Origin: a virus
IMG/VR virus record: IMGVR_UViG_3300009433_001898
Location: 1-45,995 of that record
DNA length: 45,995 bases
Direction: 5' to 3' (one strand)
Shown here: positions 13,471 through 22,861 of the stretch, in pieces
Position numbering within the stretch: position 1 is the first letter of the stretch
How the letters are laid out: each line of letters opens with the position of its first letter
Translations under genes and position numbers: made by a program
The notes under the pieces: generated by a model
The model's input: only the letters and a program-made list of their open reading frames with translations
What the model was told of the DNA's origin: nothing
The model's database searches: none

Positions 13471-14666
13471 TTGCCCCAGTCTTTTGCTACGGTAAAGTTT
13501 GCTCTAGAAAATTCTAATCTATCGACGAGTTTGATAGCAGTGCCATCTTTGATGGCAACAAATCCCTCAGGACTCGTGACACGGTAACCATTCTCATCTT
13601 CTAGGAAGGTGCCAACACCCTCAATCTTATTAAGTTTATTAATCACCTGCTCCTTAGCAGAAATGAGTCCTTTGAATCCACTGAGTGCGTGGATCATTAC
13701 AGACTTATTACTATTTAGATAAGACAGAGCTTTAGTTTTACGATCATTCCATTCCTTCTGTGCTTTCTCAGTTTTTTTCTTCTTAATCTCCTCATCATAC
13801 TTTTTAATTACAAAGGCACCATACCCTGCAGCAATACCATTGGCATCAGGGACTGTATTACCACCACGAATAACTTGATTAAAATATACCTTGAATAATG
13901 CAGGGGGAGAGAATGACTGTGGACCTTCTGTTTTCTGTATGTCATCTAAGAATTTCCTACCCATCTTCAGAGATCTATCTGCAGCAGCAATGGATCGATT
14001 CAAATTATTAACCTCACCAGGGGTTAGATTTGCCATGCCGTTGACATTCTCAAAGGTAGATGAGAAGACAGCAACATCTTTGACTCCCTGCATACCACTG
14101 ACATTGACACCGAATCCAGCACTCATTTCACCAATAGTATCACCTGAATATGTGGTGTGAAATACGATACCCAGCTTACTAGAAGCAACCTTCTTACCCA
14201 ACTCAGAGTACTTAGGAATCACATAAGTGATGGTGTTGGGTTTGAATCTGTAGCATGGTTGTCCCCTCATCGCAATGACATCAGGACGTTTAGTATAGAG
14301 CAGATCTCCCTGCACAACTCCCTTAATGGGCACCTTCTTCAACTGGTCTAGACACTGCTTCATGATCGGATTAAGACTACCACTATACCAGTGGTCAATG
14401 TCAGCATGAGAATAACAAATCTTAGGGGTTGTCTTGTTGAAGACAGACTTGTTACCTACAAAGAAGAGACCAGTCTCAGGGTCAGTGCCACAGATAATAG
14501 CAGGAGCACCGTCCCACTTGACAGTCACCTTAGTGTTGTTACCACCCTTTCCAGAAGACAGCATGTCCCTGAGGGACTGCAGAAAGTTGAGAGCGTTGGT
14601 AGCACCAGCGTATCCTTGGTTAAAGATGTCGTCTTCTAGGTGCTCTAGGTGTGTGTTTTTTGCCAT
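13467..14666 (-). CDS. DUF6267-like protein with ligase-type KxDG motif, 399 aa
   Basis: This looks like a phage family usually left as a domain of unknown function (I recall DUF6267). I note motifs of the covalent nucleotidyltransferase (DNA/RNA ligase, capping enzyme) superfamily in the right order: TVKWDGAPAIICG (KxDG, Lys50 as candidate for adenylation), GVVQGDLLYTK (117-126, motif III position), IVFHTTYSG (167-175, IIIa-like), and near the C-terminus EGFVAI (367-372, motif IV) and IKLVD (378-382, motif V). About 190 residues separate IIIa and IV, more than usual. It shares ATGA with the HxGH nucleotidyltransferase gene. A ligase or RNA-modifying activity is my inference. Confidence 0.75.
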   Translation of the reverse strand: MAKNTHLEHLEDDIFNQGYAGATNALNFLQSLRDMLSSGKGGNNTKVTVKWDGAPAIICGTDPETGLFFVGNKSVFNKTTPKICYSHADIDHWYSGSLNPIMKQCLDQLKKVPIKGVVQGDLLYTKRPDVIAMRGQPCYRFKPNTITYVIPKYSELGKKVASSKLGIVFHTTYSGDTIGEMSAGFGVNVSGMQGVKDVAVFSSTFENVNGMANLTPGEVNNLNRSIAAADRSLKMGRKFLDDIQKTEGPQSFSPPALFKVYFNQVIRGGNTVPDANGIAAGYGAFVIKKYDEEIKKKKTEKAQKEWNDRKTKALSYLNSNKSVMIHALSGFKGLISAKEQVINKLNKIEGVGTFLEDENGYRVTSPEGFVAIKDGTAIKLVDRLEFSRANFTVAKDWGK

Positions 14667-14673
14667 GACCTTA

Positions 14674-15684
14674 TTATATCTCCTCTGCGCCGCTGCGGTT
14701 ACTTACGAGTGCCACTGGGTAGATTGCCACACGGGCTCCACTGAAACGTTTGCCATCGATATCAAATCCTCTGCCTGCCCTGTATGTAGCAGCGAATGCT
14801 GCACGGTATCCACCAGTAGAAAAGTACTGTGTGTCACCATTCCAAGAGACATGATCAGAGAAGTTTAAGTTGAAACATGCTTCCTCTCCCCTCTTGGGTT
14901 TGAGTATGGGGTTACCTTGAGCAATCATATTCACATTATCAATACCATACTTGCCACCATATGAAGGTCCGTAAACAGACTTATTGATTAGGTCTTTATT
15001 TGACACATAGGAATACACTGGATTGCTTAGTTTGCCTTCAACGATATACCCAGCAACTTTTCTCAGGAAGTTTTTAACTTCAGGATCATCATAGATAAGA
15101 GTTGGATTACTAGCACTACCAGACTTAGGAGAGACACCACCATATTGCTGATATGCTGCAGGACCACCTGCCTTCTTATGTGAGATGAAGATTACATCCT
15201 CTCCTTTGGAATTAACAATGGCAAAGTCTGCCTTCGCTTCTCTACCCAAGACCTTCTCAGTAATGTTTTTGACACCTACACAGTTTGGGAAATCCCCACT
15301 AGGTGTACATATTTTAATAGGACCCAGTTGTTTAACTAGGTCCTTAATGAGTTTATCTAAGTCCTTGATAGCAGCTTCTTCTGCTGCCATGACATTTGTT
15401 TTTGTAGGTTTCCTGATTTTATTGAGGGCAACATACCCTGTCTTGGATCCTACTTTTACTTTGGCAACTTTCAACCTACCAACAGTGTCTTCGGAATTGC
15501 CTGCCAACTTAAACTCAGTGCCTGCTTCCAGCACACCATGAGTATCTTTCTTGTTTGTTTTGAAGAAAGTAGCATTCATTTTGTCTTCGACTTTCAGCGT
15601 GAGGTCTTTCCACATGCTGTTGTTTTTGACATACTTATCGAATGCACTTTCTCCAGATGTTGACTTGCCTGATAGGGTTGCCAT
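14674..15684 (-). CDS. Probable late protein with SH3-like and possible nuclease domains, 336 aa
   Basis: I see an SH3b-like beta region at about residues 28-92 (ending GYVALNKIRKP). From about 145 comes a segment KADFAIVNSKGEDVIFISHK, where Asp153 and Lys170 could be the D and K of a degenerate PD-(D/E)XK nuclease core, followed by a Gly-rich loop (AGGPAAYQQYGG). The C-terminus is beta/aromatic rich (WNGDTQYFSTGGYRAAFAAT). An ATAAATAA late box lies 22 nt upstream. It is the first gene of the late run that continues with the ligase-like and HxGH proteins. Domain calls are tentative. Confidence 0.7.
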   Translation of the reverse strand: MATLSGKSTSGESAFDKYVKNNSMWKDLTLKVEDKMNATFFKTNKKDTHGVLEAGTEFKLAGNSEDTVGRLKVAKVKVGSKTGYVALNKIRKPTKTNVMAAEEAAIKDLDKLIKDLVKQLGPIKICTPSGDFPNCVGVKNITEKVLGREAKADFAIVNSKGEDVIFISHKKAGGPAAYQQYGGVSPKSGSASNPTLIYDDPEVKNFLRKVAGYIVEGKLSNPVYSYVSNKDLINKSVYGPSYGGKYGIDNVNMIAQGNPILKPKRGEEACFNLNFSDHVSWNGDTQYFSTGGYRAAFAATYRAGRGFDIDGKRFSGARVAIYPVALVSNRSGAEEI

Positions 15685-15706
15685 CTATTAGAGAAATTCT
15701 ACCTAA

Positions 15707-15714
15707 TTATTTAT
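15707..15714 (-). promoter_or_regulatory. Late promoter ATAAATAA
   Basis: ATAAATAA, a near-exact T4 late box, overlaps the stop codon of the upstream small gene and precedes the ATG at 15684 by 22 nt. It likely starts the late unit that covers 15.7 to about 12.4 kb. Confidence 0.7.
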
Positions 15715-15904
15715 CAATACTTTTTAGATAGTCTTTTTCATCTTGATATGGTTTTGTTTTACCAGACCAAATTTCATATCCAGATATCAAGTCTGGAAGT
15801 AACCACTGATCCACCCTAATACATTGATTCCAGTTAGTAGGATGAGCACAACTCACAACTACTACTGTAAAAAATGTCCTCAGATGGATCCAGAGGGAGA
15901 GCAT
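15707..15904 (-). CDS. Small protein coupled to mazG, 65 aa
   Basis: The ATG at 15904 overlaps the mazG stop in a TGATG junction. The N-terminus is hydrophobic (LRTFFTVVVVSCAHPTNW), possibly a short membrane or buried segment. The C-terminal half (QWLLPDLISGYEIWSGKTKP, then DEKDYLKSID) looks like a conserved globular motif. A run of six T at codons 11-13 makes a frameshift imaginable, but the frame is open throughout. I do not recognise a family. Confidence 0.65.
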   Translation of the reverse strand: MLSLWIHLRTFFTVVVVSCAHPTNWNQCIRVDQWLLPDLISGYEIWSGKTKPYQDEKDYLKSIDK

Positions 15905-16566
15905 CAGATATCACCAGGGACACGATTCTCAGAGTATCCAACATCAAACATACCTTGAGGGTAGCGAGCAGCCAACTTCAAAGTATTAATATAAAGGACT
16001 TCATCCAGACGCACATCCAAAGCAAGACATGCTTGAGCAACATACCACATGATATCACCCAACTCCTTTGTCAGATGCTCTTTGTTTGCATCATCATAGG
16101 GTTTGCCTTGAAACTTAATCTTCTTAACAATCTCTGCAAATTCACCACCTTCAGCAGAGATACCAGAAGCAGCAGTATCTAGACGTGCAATATTACACTT
16201 TGCTTTATCCAACTCCCGATACCTTTCAATCAGAGTATTCAGATCTTTGCTGGGATCTGAAGTAACACGATCAACAAACGAAGCATACTTATCCAAATCG
16301 ACAGTAAACTTTTGTGGGACCTTAGAATCTGCTTTATCATCACGATCCTTAAGACGCTCTTTCAAACGCTTCTTAGACCTAGGAGCACCTTGAAGATAAT
16401 CATCACCCAACAATTCTTCTGCACTTTGAGGAACGTCGTCAGAAACTTCCTTAGCACCTTCTACTGCTGCTTCAACCTTGTCCCGTGCTCGACTATTAAT
16501 TTCTTCAGCGGCGGCGTCTGCTGCACCACTATCGTTAGCATCATTAGTGTAATTAATCTCGGTCAT
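15904..16566 (-). CDS. mazG: MazG-type nucleotide pyrophosphohydrolase
   Basis: The C-terminal 110 residues hold the MazG helical-bundle motifs: EGGEFAEIVKKIKFQGK (ExxE) and HLTKELGDIMWYVAQACLAL (ExxD, Mg binding). MazG enzymes hydrolyse (d)NTPs to monophosphates. Cyanophage copies have been proposed to alter ppGpp or to recycle host nucleotides. This one has an extra, highly charged N-terminal region of about 90 residues (SKKRLKERLKDRDDKADSK), longer than typical cyanophage MazG of about 130-150 aa. It follows the gp41 helicase closely. Confidence 0.92.
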   Translation of the reverse strand: MTEINYTNDANDSGAADAAAEEINSRARDKVEAAVEGAKEVSDDVPQSAEELLGDDYLQGAPRSKKRLKERLKDRDDKADSKVPQKFTVDLDKYASFVDRVTSDPSKDLNTLIERYRELDKAKCNIARLDTAASGISAEGGEFAEIVKKIKFQGKPYDDANKEHLTKELGDIMWYVAQACLALDVRLDEVLYINTLKLAARYPQGMFDVGYSENRVPGDI

Positions 16567-16568
16567 AA

Positions 16569-17951
16569 TTAAATCTTGAATCCTGTGAATTTTTCTTTGG
16601 TCTCGGTAAAGGTTGATCCTGCACTACCGATGTTACCAGCATCGATAATATCGTCTTGCTCAGACTGATCACAATCATACAACCTCATCTTCGCCCTGTC
16701 AATACCAACAACAAAACGTTTGAATACTGTAGGGTCATTATATCTATTCTTCAATTGCTTGACCATAATCTGACCCATCTGCTCCATGTCTTCTGTAGAA
16801 ATAAGAGCAATCATAAGGTCAGCAGTGGCTGGAAGTCCGAAGGATTCCGATGTGTCTGTAATATCCACATCACTATTACCATAACCACTACGAGTGGTTT
16901 GGGTAGCAGAAACGATAGGGACATTATGCTCACCAGCAAGTCCCCTCAACTCCTCAGCAATTGCTTTCACATAGGTATATGAGTTAACAATAGTGCCTTT
17001 ATATCGAGATGAAGCACAAATGTTTAGATAGTCAATGAAAATAATATCAGGTTGAAATCCTTTCTTCAAAGACAACTCATTTAAGAGTGCCTTGAAGTGT
17101 CCAACATGAGCAGAAGCAGTGGGGTATTCTTTAATAACAAGTTTACCCTGAGTCTTTTTCTTCAACCTATCCATTCTAGCCGTATAGTGATCCTTAGTGA
17201 AGATAGGGTCACTCAGTTGTTGGATCGGGAGGTCCAAAAGGTTGGCGTCAATTCTTTCAGCAATGCGCTCTTCTGCCATCTCCATTGTAATATAGAGAAC
17301 GTTTCTCCCTTGGAGCAGCACGGAGCTAGCGACATGGCACATGAATAAAGACTTGCCGACACCTGTACCAGCAAGCGCGATATTAAGAGTTTTGTTAGGT
17401 AAACCACCTTTTGTGATTTTGTTGAGATATTCGATATCGAAGGGGATCTTCTCTTCGGTTCTATGATAGAAGTCATATCGGTCATTGGCATCTTGAATGT
17501 AATCGTGTCCTACATGGTCATCAAAACACACCCCAAGTGCCTCACTCATGATGTGAGGAATGGCGTCTTTACTACGAGTCTGGTCTTGACCGTCTGCGAT
17601 CTTAACCGACTCCATTAGTGCCAAGTATATAGCACGTTCTTTACACCACTTTTCTGTGGTGGCAACTAACCAATCTTCATTGTATTGATCGTGATCTAGG
17701 TTATCTAAAAATTTTTCAATGTCATGGAAAACTTCTTCACTAATATCACGACGTTTTTCAACTTCGATCTTTAATGCATTGGGCTCTGGTGTAGTATCAT
17801 ACTCACTAATATACTCACTCAAGGTGTTGAATAGTATACGATTAGTAAGCATGTCAAAGTACTCATCCTTAAGGAAGGGTAGCACTTTACGACAGTAATC
17901 TTCTTGGAGAATTAACTTACTTAGTGCAACTTCTTCGATCTTTAAGCTCAT
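16569..17951 (-). CDS. 41: Replicative DNA helicase (gp41, DnaB-like)
   Basis: This 460-residue protein is a hexameric 5'-3' helicase that unwinds the fork and recruits the gp61 primase. The RecA-type core has Walker A AGTGVGKS (194-201), the segment NVLYITMEMAEERIAERID, Walker B IIFIDYLN (Asp307) and an arginine-finger region near KQLKNRYND. Residues 1-150 form the N-terminal helical domain typical of the DnaB/gp41 family. T4 gp41 is 475 residues. It shares ATGA with the upstream 2OG oxygenase and is followed by mazG. Confidence 0.96.
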   Translation of the reverse strand: MSLKIEEVALSKLILQEDYCRKVLPFLKDEYFDMLTNRILFNTLSEYISEYDTTPEPNALKIEVEKRRDISEEVFHDIEKFLDNLDHDQYNEDWLVATTEKWCKERAIYLALMESVKIADGQDQTRSKDAIPHIMSEALGVCFDDHVGHDYIQDANDRYDFYHRTEEKIPFDIEYLNKITKGGLPNKTLNIALAGTGVGKSLFMCHVASSVLLQGRNVLYITMEMAEERIAERIDANLLDLPIQQLSDPIFTKDHYTARMDRLKKKTQGKLVIKEYPTASAHVGHFKALLNELSLKKGFQPDIIFIDYLNICASSRYKGTIVNSYTYVKAIAEELRGLAGEHNVPIVSATQTTRSGYGNSDVDITDTSESFGLPATADLMIALISTEDMEQMGQIMVKQLKNRYNDPTVFKRFVVGIDRAKMRLYDCDQSEQDDIIDAGNIGSAGSTFTETKEKFTGFKI

Positions 17952-18508
17952 TGATAATGTAGATAAGTGGTGAGAATGTACTTGTCATCACTCTTAGGAG
18001 TGATTCCTGCATGTGGGTATTGCCATGTTGGTGGAAACATGACTATCCTACCACGTTTTGCTTTGACTGCATAGTCACAGTATTTGAAATATGTTTCTCC
18101 CCCATCTTCAACATCATTCAGATAGCAGAAATATGTGAGAAACCTACGAGCAGATGGATAGTCACCCACATCAATATGCTCGTCAAACTTACCATCATTA
18201 GCAGAGTATTTTACAACTTTGATTTGCTCTAAACCATTCTTCTGCGGCATATATTTCTCACAGTCAACATCAATGATGTATTGCTGACCACATGCTTTCA
18301 ATGCAGTAACGATCTGATTCTGCATGATACCCCACTCATGATCATTAGCATTTTCTGCTAAGTCTGTCATATTCAATGCTGCAAATTTAATTGCAGGCTC
18401 ATCCATTAAAACTTTATTACTATCTTTATCGAAATTATAAATGATATTCCTACAAAGATTTTCATCAAGAACGTCATCGTAGACTTTAATAAAATTCTTA
18501 AGATCCAT
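17948..18508 (-). CDS. 2OG-Fe(II) oxygenase (P4H-like)
   Basis: This 186-residue protein has a complete prolyl-4-hydroxylase-type active site: DEHIDVGDY (His111, Asp113), [37 protein letters not shown] (distal His166), and Lys176 in place to bind the 2OG C5 carboxylate. It sits between uvsX and gp41 in the core replication operon and overlaps both (11 nt and 4 nt), so it is expressed with the replication genes. The substrate is unknown; candidates are host proteins, ribosomal proteins, or nucleic acid. Confidence 0.9.
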   Translation of the reverse strand: MDLKNFIKVYDDVLDENLCRNIIYNFDKDSNKVLMDEPAIKFAALNMTDLAENANDHEWGIMQNQIVTALKACGQQYIIDVDCEKYMPQKNGLEQIKVVKYSANDGKFDEHIDVGDYPSARRFLTYFCYLNDVEDGGETYFKYCDYAVKAKRGRIVMFPPTWQYPHAGITPKSDDKYILTTYLHYQ

Positions 18509-19511
18509 AACAAAACTCCTGCTCAGCTGCCTTATCTAGTTGTGCCATAATTTCAGGTGTGAAGTATTTCTCAGGGTCGGCAAGAATAGTTTTAGGATAG
18601 ACAGAGGATCCATCAATCTTGATACGATTACCAACACGATCAAATACTCCATACTTTTCACCCAACTCCAAGAGTCCATAGTATCGATCAAGTCCTCTAT
18701 CATCATAGAATAATCTAGTTTCAACTGTAGTATTCTCTTTTGTCAGTCTAGACTTTGCTGTCTTTGCTTTGATGATATTACCTACAATATCGGTGCCATC
18801 TTTTTCTTTCTTCTTACCCAGATAGATGATAGTAGAAGCAGCATATTTCAGACCACTACCACCACCCATCTCTTTGGTAGGGACATATGCACCAACAACA
18901 TCATAAGTATGATTAGTAACAATCATAGGCACGTTTGCTTTACCTAGTTTTAGGGTTAGCACACGGAAAATAGACTTGACCACCTGAGCACGGGTCATAT
19001 CTCTGGTCTCTTTACCTGCTTCAGAGTCTTCAATCTCCTTAGTAGTTGATAGCATACCTAAGGAGTCAAGCACAAACAACAAAGGTTTGCGTTTATCTGC
19101 AGGTTGCTCAAGATACTTATCAAGTATACGAATTGCTTGCAATCTAAACTCTTGTACCGTAGTGACAGGCACAACAACCATACGCTTACTGTCAATGTTT
19201 CTCGTTTCAATCATCTCACGAGAGATGGCAGACTCAGATTCAAAATAAATTACACCTGCATCAGGATCAGTCTCAAGAAAATGCTTAACAATACCAAGAC
19301 AATAAAAAGTTTTACCAGTCGAGGACTCGCCAGCAATTGCTGTAATTTTATTCGATGGAATACCACCGTATATAGATCCAGATACTAGAGCATTAAAGAT
19401 GTAGGATCCAGTATCAATGTAAGCAGTTGTATCACCTGCCGATACGCCGTCAGAAACTAAACCAGCATATTCATTATCAATTTCTTTTACAATGTCCGAT
19501 AAAAAATTCAT
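18498..19511 (-). CDS. uvsX: Recombinase UvsX (RecA-like)
   Basis: This 337-residue RecA/Rad51-family protein forms filaments on ssDNA for strand exchange and recombination-dependent replication. Walker A is GESSTGKT (61-68), Walker [12 protein letters not shown], and the DNA-binding loop region follows ([20 protein letters not shown]). T4 UvsX is 391 residues; the difference is mostly at the ends. The ATG at 19511 shares ATGA with the gp43 stop and is preferred to an upstream start that would extend into gp43. It works with UvsY (42.1-42.6 kb). Confidence 0.96.
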   Translation of the reverse strand: MNFLSDIVKEIDNEYAGLVSDGVSAGDTTAYIDTGSYIFNALVSGSIYGGIPSNKITAIAGESSTGKTFYCLGIVKHFLETDPDAGVIYFESESAISREMIETRNIDSKRMVVVPVTTVQEFRLQAIRILDKYLEQPADKRKPLLFVLDSLGMLSTTKEIEDSEAGKETRDMTRAQVVKSIFRVLTLKLGKANVPMIVTNHTYDVVGAYVPTKEMGGGSGLKYAASTIIYLGKKKEKDGTDIVGNIIKAKTAKSRLTKENTTVETRLFYDDRGLDRYYGLLELGEKYGVFDRVGNRIKIDGSSVYPKTILADPEKYFTPEIMAQLDKAAEQEFCYGS

Positions 19512-22015
19512 GACCAAAGTGCCTCTAATGTGTTTACTTGTTCTGCTTTCCACCCGATATTATCGAGAATTTTCTTGAGAGGATCTAGGAAACTCTTTGT
19601 AAACTGTTGGTCATAATCAACTGAGTTGTCAAGACCAAACTCCCTAGGGAGTGTTTGAAAGAAAGATACTACATTCTCATTAATTTTGTTAGGTGTCCTC
19701 AAGTGCAGATACTTGATCTTTTCACCCTCTTGAATCAAAGGATATTTGTGGGACAACTTCTTTTTCTTGATCCAAAAATTATATAGAAGTGCTCCCCGCA
19801 CATGTATAGGGCATGCCTTACCGTAGATAGTAACAGGAGAAGAATTCTTTGCGATATTATTACATCCCCTAGGGAAAGCAATATCTTCTGGTGCCATAGA
19901 TTCAAATTCCTTACGGAAGTTTTTAATAAATTTTTGAGTTGCTTCCTCACTTCCTGTCATAATAACATTAAGTGCTTCCTTAATTGCTGTGCGGCAGGGT
20001 GCAGGAGTAGAAGACTTAACTGCTTCGATGCCCATCATCTTGAGTTTCGGCTCAGCATACTGGACACCTTCACTATTCCACACGTTAAGAATGTATCGCT
20101 TCTTAGCAGTCCAGATGCCCTTGTTAGCGATATTCTCACGCTTCATAAACATCTTCTGATCATAAGCACTTACATAGGTTGCCAACGTTTCATAAGAATT
20201 TCGTATATACTTCTCAAATTCCACTTCACACACCTTGTCAAGGAACCTAACAATACTCTCATCGCTCGCCTCTCTGCCCTTGAATACCTCGTGTACAAAA
20301 GGACCCAGATTGAGATAAATGGAATCAGTATCAGAAGCAATAACATAGTCAACATCCTCAGTTTTCAATAGTTTATTTAAGTATTCATTCATTCGGTCTT
20401 CGATCCACCGAATCGAGACCTGACCCGAGAGGGTAATCGCTTCAGCATTTGCCAAAGAGTAGTATCTGAAGTATTGGTTTCCAATGGCACCATAGGCAGA
20501 GTTGAGTTGGATCTTTCTTGCCATTTGGATGTTGTTGAATTTTGACACATCCTTTTGTAGTGCCAAGGTCTCTGCAGGTGTGGTGGCATTTTCGAGATTC
20601 TGCTTAGAGACCAGCATTCGTTTCTTGTAAATGGTCCTTTCATCATAAATCCTCTGCATCATTTGGGGAAGAAATCCGTGAATGTCTTTACGATATTGAG
20701 CACCATTAGCACACACGGCATATTCACTATCAAAAGTTGACTCTTGATTTAGAATTTTATCGACAGTTATCGTAGGGTGTCTCCTCTCAACCAACGTCTC
20801 TGGCGAGATGTTGTATTGCATAATGAGGTGAGGGTATAGTGAGTTGAGGTCAAAAGAAACAACCCAGTCATACAATCCTGGAATAGGGTCTTTAACATAC
20901 GCACCTTCATACTTTTCATCCTTCTTAGAAGTTAGTTTAGGAGGGACAACAATGTTGCGTTTAGTAAGATCATTATAGATCAAAGTATCCCACATACGTA
21001 CTTGCGAGTATACATCTTCAAAGTTAACCTTAGCATCAAATGCCATGGCAACTGCCAACTCAATGAGTTTCATCTTGTCTTCTAGTTTATCAACTAGATT
21101 CACATCATGGATGTTGTATTCAACAAAACGTTGCCAATCAGATGTATAGAAGTCCTTGAAGTTTTCAAACTCCGAGTGGTCCAACTTATTATCATCCAAC
21201 TCAACCATAGCAATATGATCGAGACGATATGATTCCTGATTGGTGTAGGTAAACTTCTTGTAGAGATCCATGTAATCAAGAATATTGATACCTGTCAACT
21301 CATATGCAAGGTTAGTCCTACCTTTAACCTTAATCTCCCGATCAATCACCCTATTCCAAGGCGAGAGACTCTTCTTCCACTTCTCTCCCAATACCCTTTC
21401 AATACGGCGGCAAATGTATGGAATATCATAGAAATTACAATTCCAACCTGTCACAATATCAGGGGTATTATGGACCCACCATGCATGGAAATCTGCTAGC
21501 ATCTCATGCTCTGTCCAGAAGACACGATACTCAACATCCTTAGGAGTAACAAACTCTCTAGTGCCCCAAGTAATAGTTTCCTTAGTATTAAAATTCTTGA
21601 TAGTAATACAAAGCATTTCCTCTGCCGATGCTTGCACATCAGGGAAACCATTCTCACATGCAACCTCAATGTCAATCGTATAGATCTTCATCTTAGACAT
21701 GTCATAATCAATTTCACCAGGAAACTTCTGACCGATATGCTGATAGACATACCTTTCATATCCATGGACTTCCATGCCCACAGCATCCATGTACTGATTA
21801 ACAAACTCTCGTGCTTCACGAGCACCATCAAAACGCTTAGGATAAGCACGTCGTCCATCTAGAGTATGGAAGTCTGATGGTTTAGTTTGTGCAGATGGCA
21901 CCATAAACATAATGGGAGATGACTTCTCGCGATACTTAACGGGCTGTCCGTTTTCATATCCACGGTAAAGAATGTCATCTCCCAAGAGCACGAGACTAGT
22001 ATAAAAATTACTCAT
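19508..22015 (-). CDS. 43: DNA polymerase, family B (gp43)
   Basis: This 835-residue replicative polymerase has an intact proofreading exonuclease: Exo [10 protein letters not shown] (Asp115, Glu117), Exo [13 protein letters not shown], Exo III YNIHDV. The polymerase motifs are [25 protein letters not shown] and [12 protein letters not shown]4 gp43 is 898 residues. The C-terminus ends in a short hydrophobic/acidic tail as expected for clamp interaction. It is transcribed after two Sm-like genes and overlaps the nearer one by 8 nt. In T4 its translation is repressed by gp43 itself; I did not identify the operator hairpin here. Confidence 0.97.
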   Translation of the reverse strand: MSNFYTSLVLLGDDILYRGYENGQPVKYREKSSPIMFMVPSAQTKPSDFHTLDGRRAYPKRFDGAREAREFVNQYMDAVGMEVHGYERYVYQHIGQKFPGEIDYDMSKMKIYTIDIEVACENGFPDVQASAEEMLCITIKNFNTKETITWGTREFVTPKDVEYRVFWTEHEMLADFHAWWVHNTPDIVTGWNCNFYDIPYICRRIERVLGEKWKKSLSPWNRVIDREIKVKGRTNLAYELTGINILDYMDLYKKFTYTNQESYRLDHIAMVELDDNKLDHSEFENFKDFYTSDWQRFVEYNIHDVNLVDKLEDKMKLIELAVAMAFDAKVNFEDVYSQVRMWDTLIYNDLTKRNIVVPPKLTSKKDEKYEGAYVKDPIPGLYDWVVSFDLNSLYPHLIMQYNISPETLVERRHPTITVDKILNQESTFDSEYAVCANGAQYRKDIHGFLPQMMQRIYDERTIYKKRMLVSKQNLENATTPAETLALQKDVSKFNNIQMARKIQLNSAYGAIGNQYFRYYSLANAEAITLSGQVSIRWIEDRMNEYLNKLLKTEDVDYVIASDTDSIYLNLGPFVHEVFKGREASDESIVRFLDKVCEVEFEKYIRNSYETLATYVSAYDQKMFMKRENIANKGIWTAKKRYILNVWNSEGVQYAEPKLKMMGIEAVKSSTPAPCRTAIKEALNVIMTGSEEATQKFIKNFRKEFESMAPEDIAFPRGCNNIAKNSSPVTIYGKACPIHVRGALLYNFWIKKKKLSHKYPLIQEGEKIKYLHLRTPNKINENVVSFFQTLPREFGLDNSVDYDQQFTKSFLDPLKKILDNIGWKAEQVNTLEALWS

Positions 22016-22253
22016 TCACCTCTTTGTACTTTACCACGATAGTGGGGGATGGATCCAGTATAGTCATAACATCAGAGGTTGTCAAGAAAAGAAACCTCTG
22101 ATCCGTATGCAATGGGTACTGTATCAATTCGTTTTCAGGTGAGATTGCATAACAATCCTCCAACAGGAGACCTGGCTCATCATCCATCTCCGTTAGTTTC
22201 CCCAACAAGTAGGTCTGTGGGTGGTGTTTGAGAATAATCAATTTCAGCATCAT
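22008..22253 (-). CDS. Sm-like fold protein, 81 aa
   Basis: The pattern LIILKHHPQTYLLGKLTEMD, EPGLLLEDCYAISPE and a final FLTTSDVMTILDPSPTIVVKY resembles the five-stranded Sm/Hfq barrel (strands 1-3, then the Sm2-like region). Proteins of this fold bind U-rich RNA as rings. I recall a published structure of an Sm-like protein of putative cyanophage origin. Its first 74 nt overlap the end of the next upstream gene in another frame. Two ATGs (22253, 22250) are possible. RNA binding is inferred. Confidence 0.65.
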   Translation of the reverse strand: MMLKLIILKHHPQTYLLGKLTEMDDEPGLLLEDCYAISPENELIQYPLHTDQRFLFLTTSDVMTILDPSPTIVVKYKEVNE

Positions 22254-22608
22254 TTTTAGGGCGGTTGAGTGTTTTGTATTGCTCTAGGACTTGTTGATAT
22301 CCTGTAAGCACATTAGCATGCGGTTCTGACATTGACACTACAGACAACAGTGTAACAATGTTACGACCTGTTGATAGAGGTGCCCAAGGAAAGAATTCTA
22401 GTTTCATATCTTTAAGAGATTCCAATGAAGAACTAGATTCCTCATTCTCTTCTACCAAAAACATATCTCCAACGGGTCTCTGAATCATAACACTGAATGA
22501 ATCTTCAAATTCATATGCAAGTGCAACTGAAGACTGAGCATTCTCCCGAATTTCTTTCACATTAGCAATTACGTCTTCCCCGTTTTGCATTCTTGCGATT
22601 TTGATCAT
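22180..22608 (-). CDS. Sm-like phage protein (paralogue of 40263-40685), 142 aa
   Basis: The N-terminal IKIARMQNGEDVIANVKEIR, followed by strands VALAYEFEDSFSVMIQ, then EFFPWAPLS and VVSMSEPHANVLTGY, follows the same order as the 140-residue protein at 40263-40685 (LVSGEEILGNLIATEEND; KWMMWSDE; IVTIAPMSMEAIIMY). Both look like Sm-type barrels with a C-terminal helix and tail. The start at 22608 has a GGAG ribosome site. The C-terminal tail overlaps the next Sm-like gene by 74 nt. A ring-forming RNA-binding or assembly role is inferred. Confidence 0.7.
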   Translation of the reverse strand: MIKIARMQNGEDVIANVKEIRENAQSSVALAYEFEDSFSVMIQRPVGDMFLVEENEESSSSLESLKDMKLEFFPWAPLSTGRNIVTLLSVVSMSEPHANVLTGYQQVLEQYKTLNRPKNDAEIDYSQTPPTDLLVGETNGDG

Positions 22609-22801
22609 AACTTTTCTCCATTAAATTTTCAAAAGTAAACTTCACCATGTCCACAAAGGCACGGCGGGATGTAACATTTCTTTCATCCGCAATGACATTA
22701 ACCATCCTCATAAACTCATCCATATATTCAGGAGGAAGATCTACGGTAAGAGTCTCAGGTTTATCTGTATATGGTGGACACAAATTCACGTAATGATTCA
22801 T
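22562..22801 (-). CDS. Hypothetical protein, 79 aa (helical, DNA-binding-like)
   Basis: The order is a beta strand (ETLTVDLPPEYMDEFMRMV) then helices (NVIADERNVTSRRAFVDMVK), resembling small ribbon-helix-helix regulators. The ATG at 22801 with GGAG 8 nt upstream is chosen over one 12 nt earlier that lies in the ribosome site. A perfect palindromic terminator stands directly upstream, so it starts a new unit with the Sm-like and gp43 genes. The end overlaps the next gene by 47 nt. Function is unknown; a regulatory role would fit. Confidence 0.7.
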   Translation of the reverse strand: MNHYVNLCPPYTDKPETLTVDLPPEYMDEFMRMVNVIADERNVTSRRAFVDMVKFTFENLMEKSYDQNRKNAKRGRRNC

Positions 22802-22814
22802 AGTATTCTCCAAA

Positions 22815-22839
22815 TAAAAAGAGACCCTAGGGTCTCTTT
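22815..22839 (-). terminator. Rho-independent terminator (palindromic)
   Basis: AAAGAGACCC-TA-GGGTCTCTTT is a perfect inverted repeat followed on the minus strand by TTTTTATTT. It ends the hsp20 unit. A TATAAT-like -10 lies just upstream at about 22848-22853. Confidence 0.88.
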
Positions 22840-22861
22840 AGTTGTACATTATATAGGTTGA

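Noticed and set aside
19512-19553. Upstream start for UvsX (14 extra residues)
   Set aside because: It would extend into gp43; the ATG in the ATGA junction at 19511 gives the normal UvsX N-terminus.
19802-20371. Long open frame (189 codons) on the plus strand
   Set aside because: It is fully antisense to the conserved gp43 polymerase gene, has no ribosome site and no recognisable protein features.
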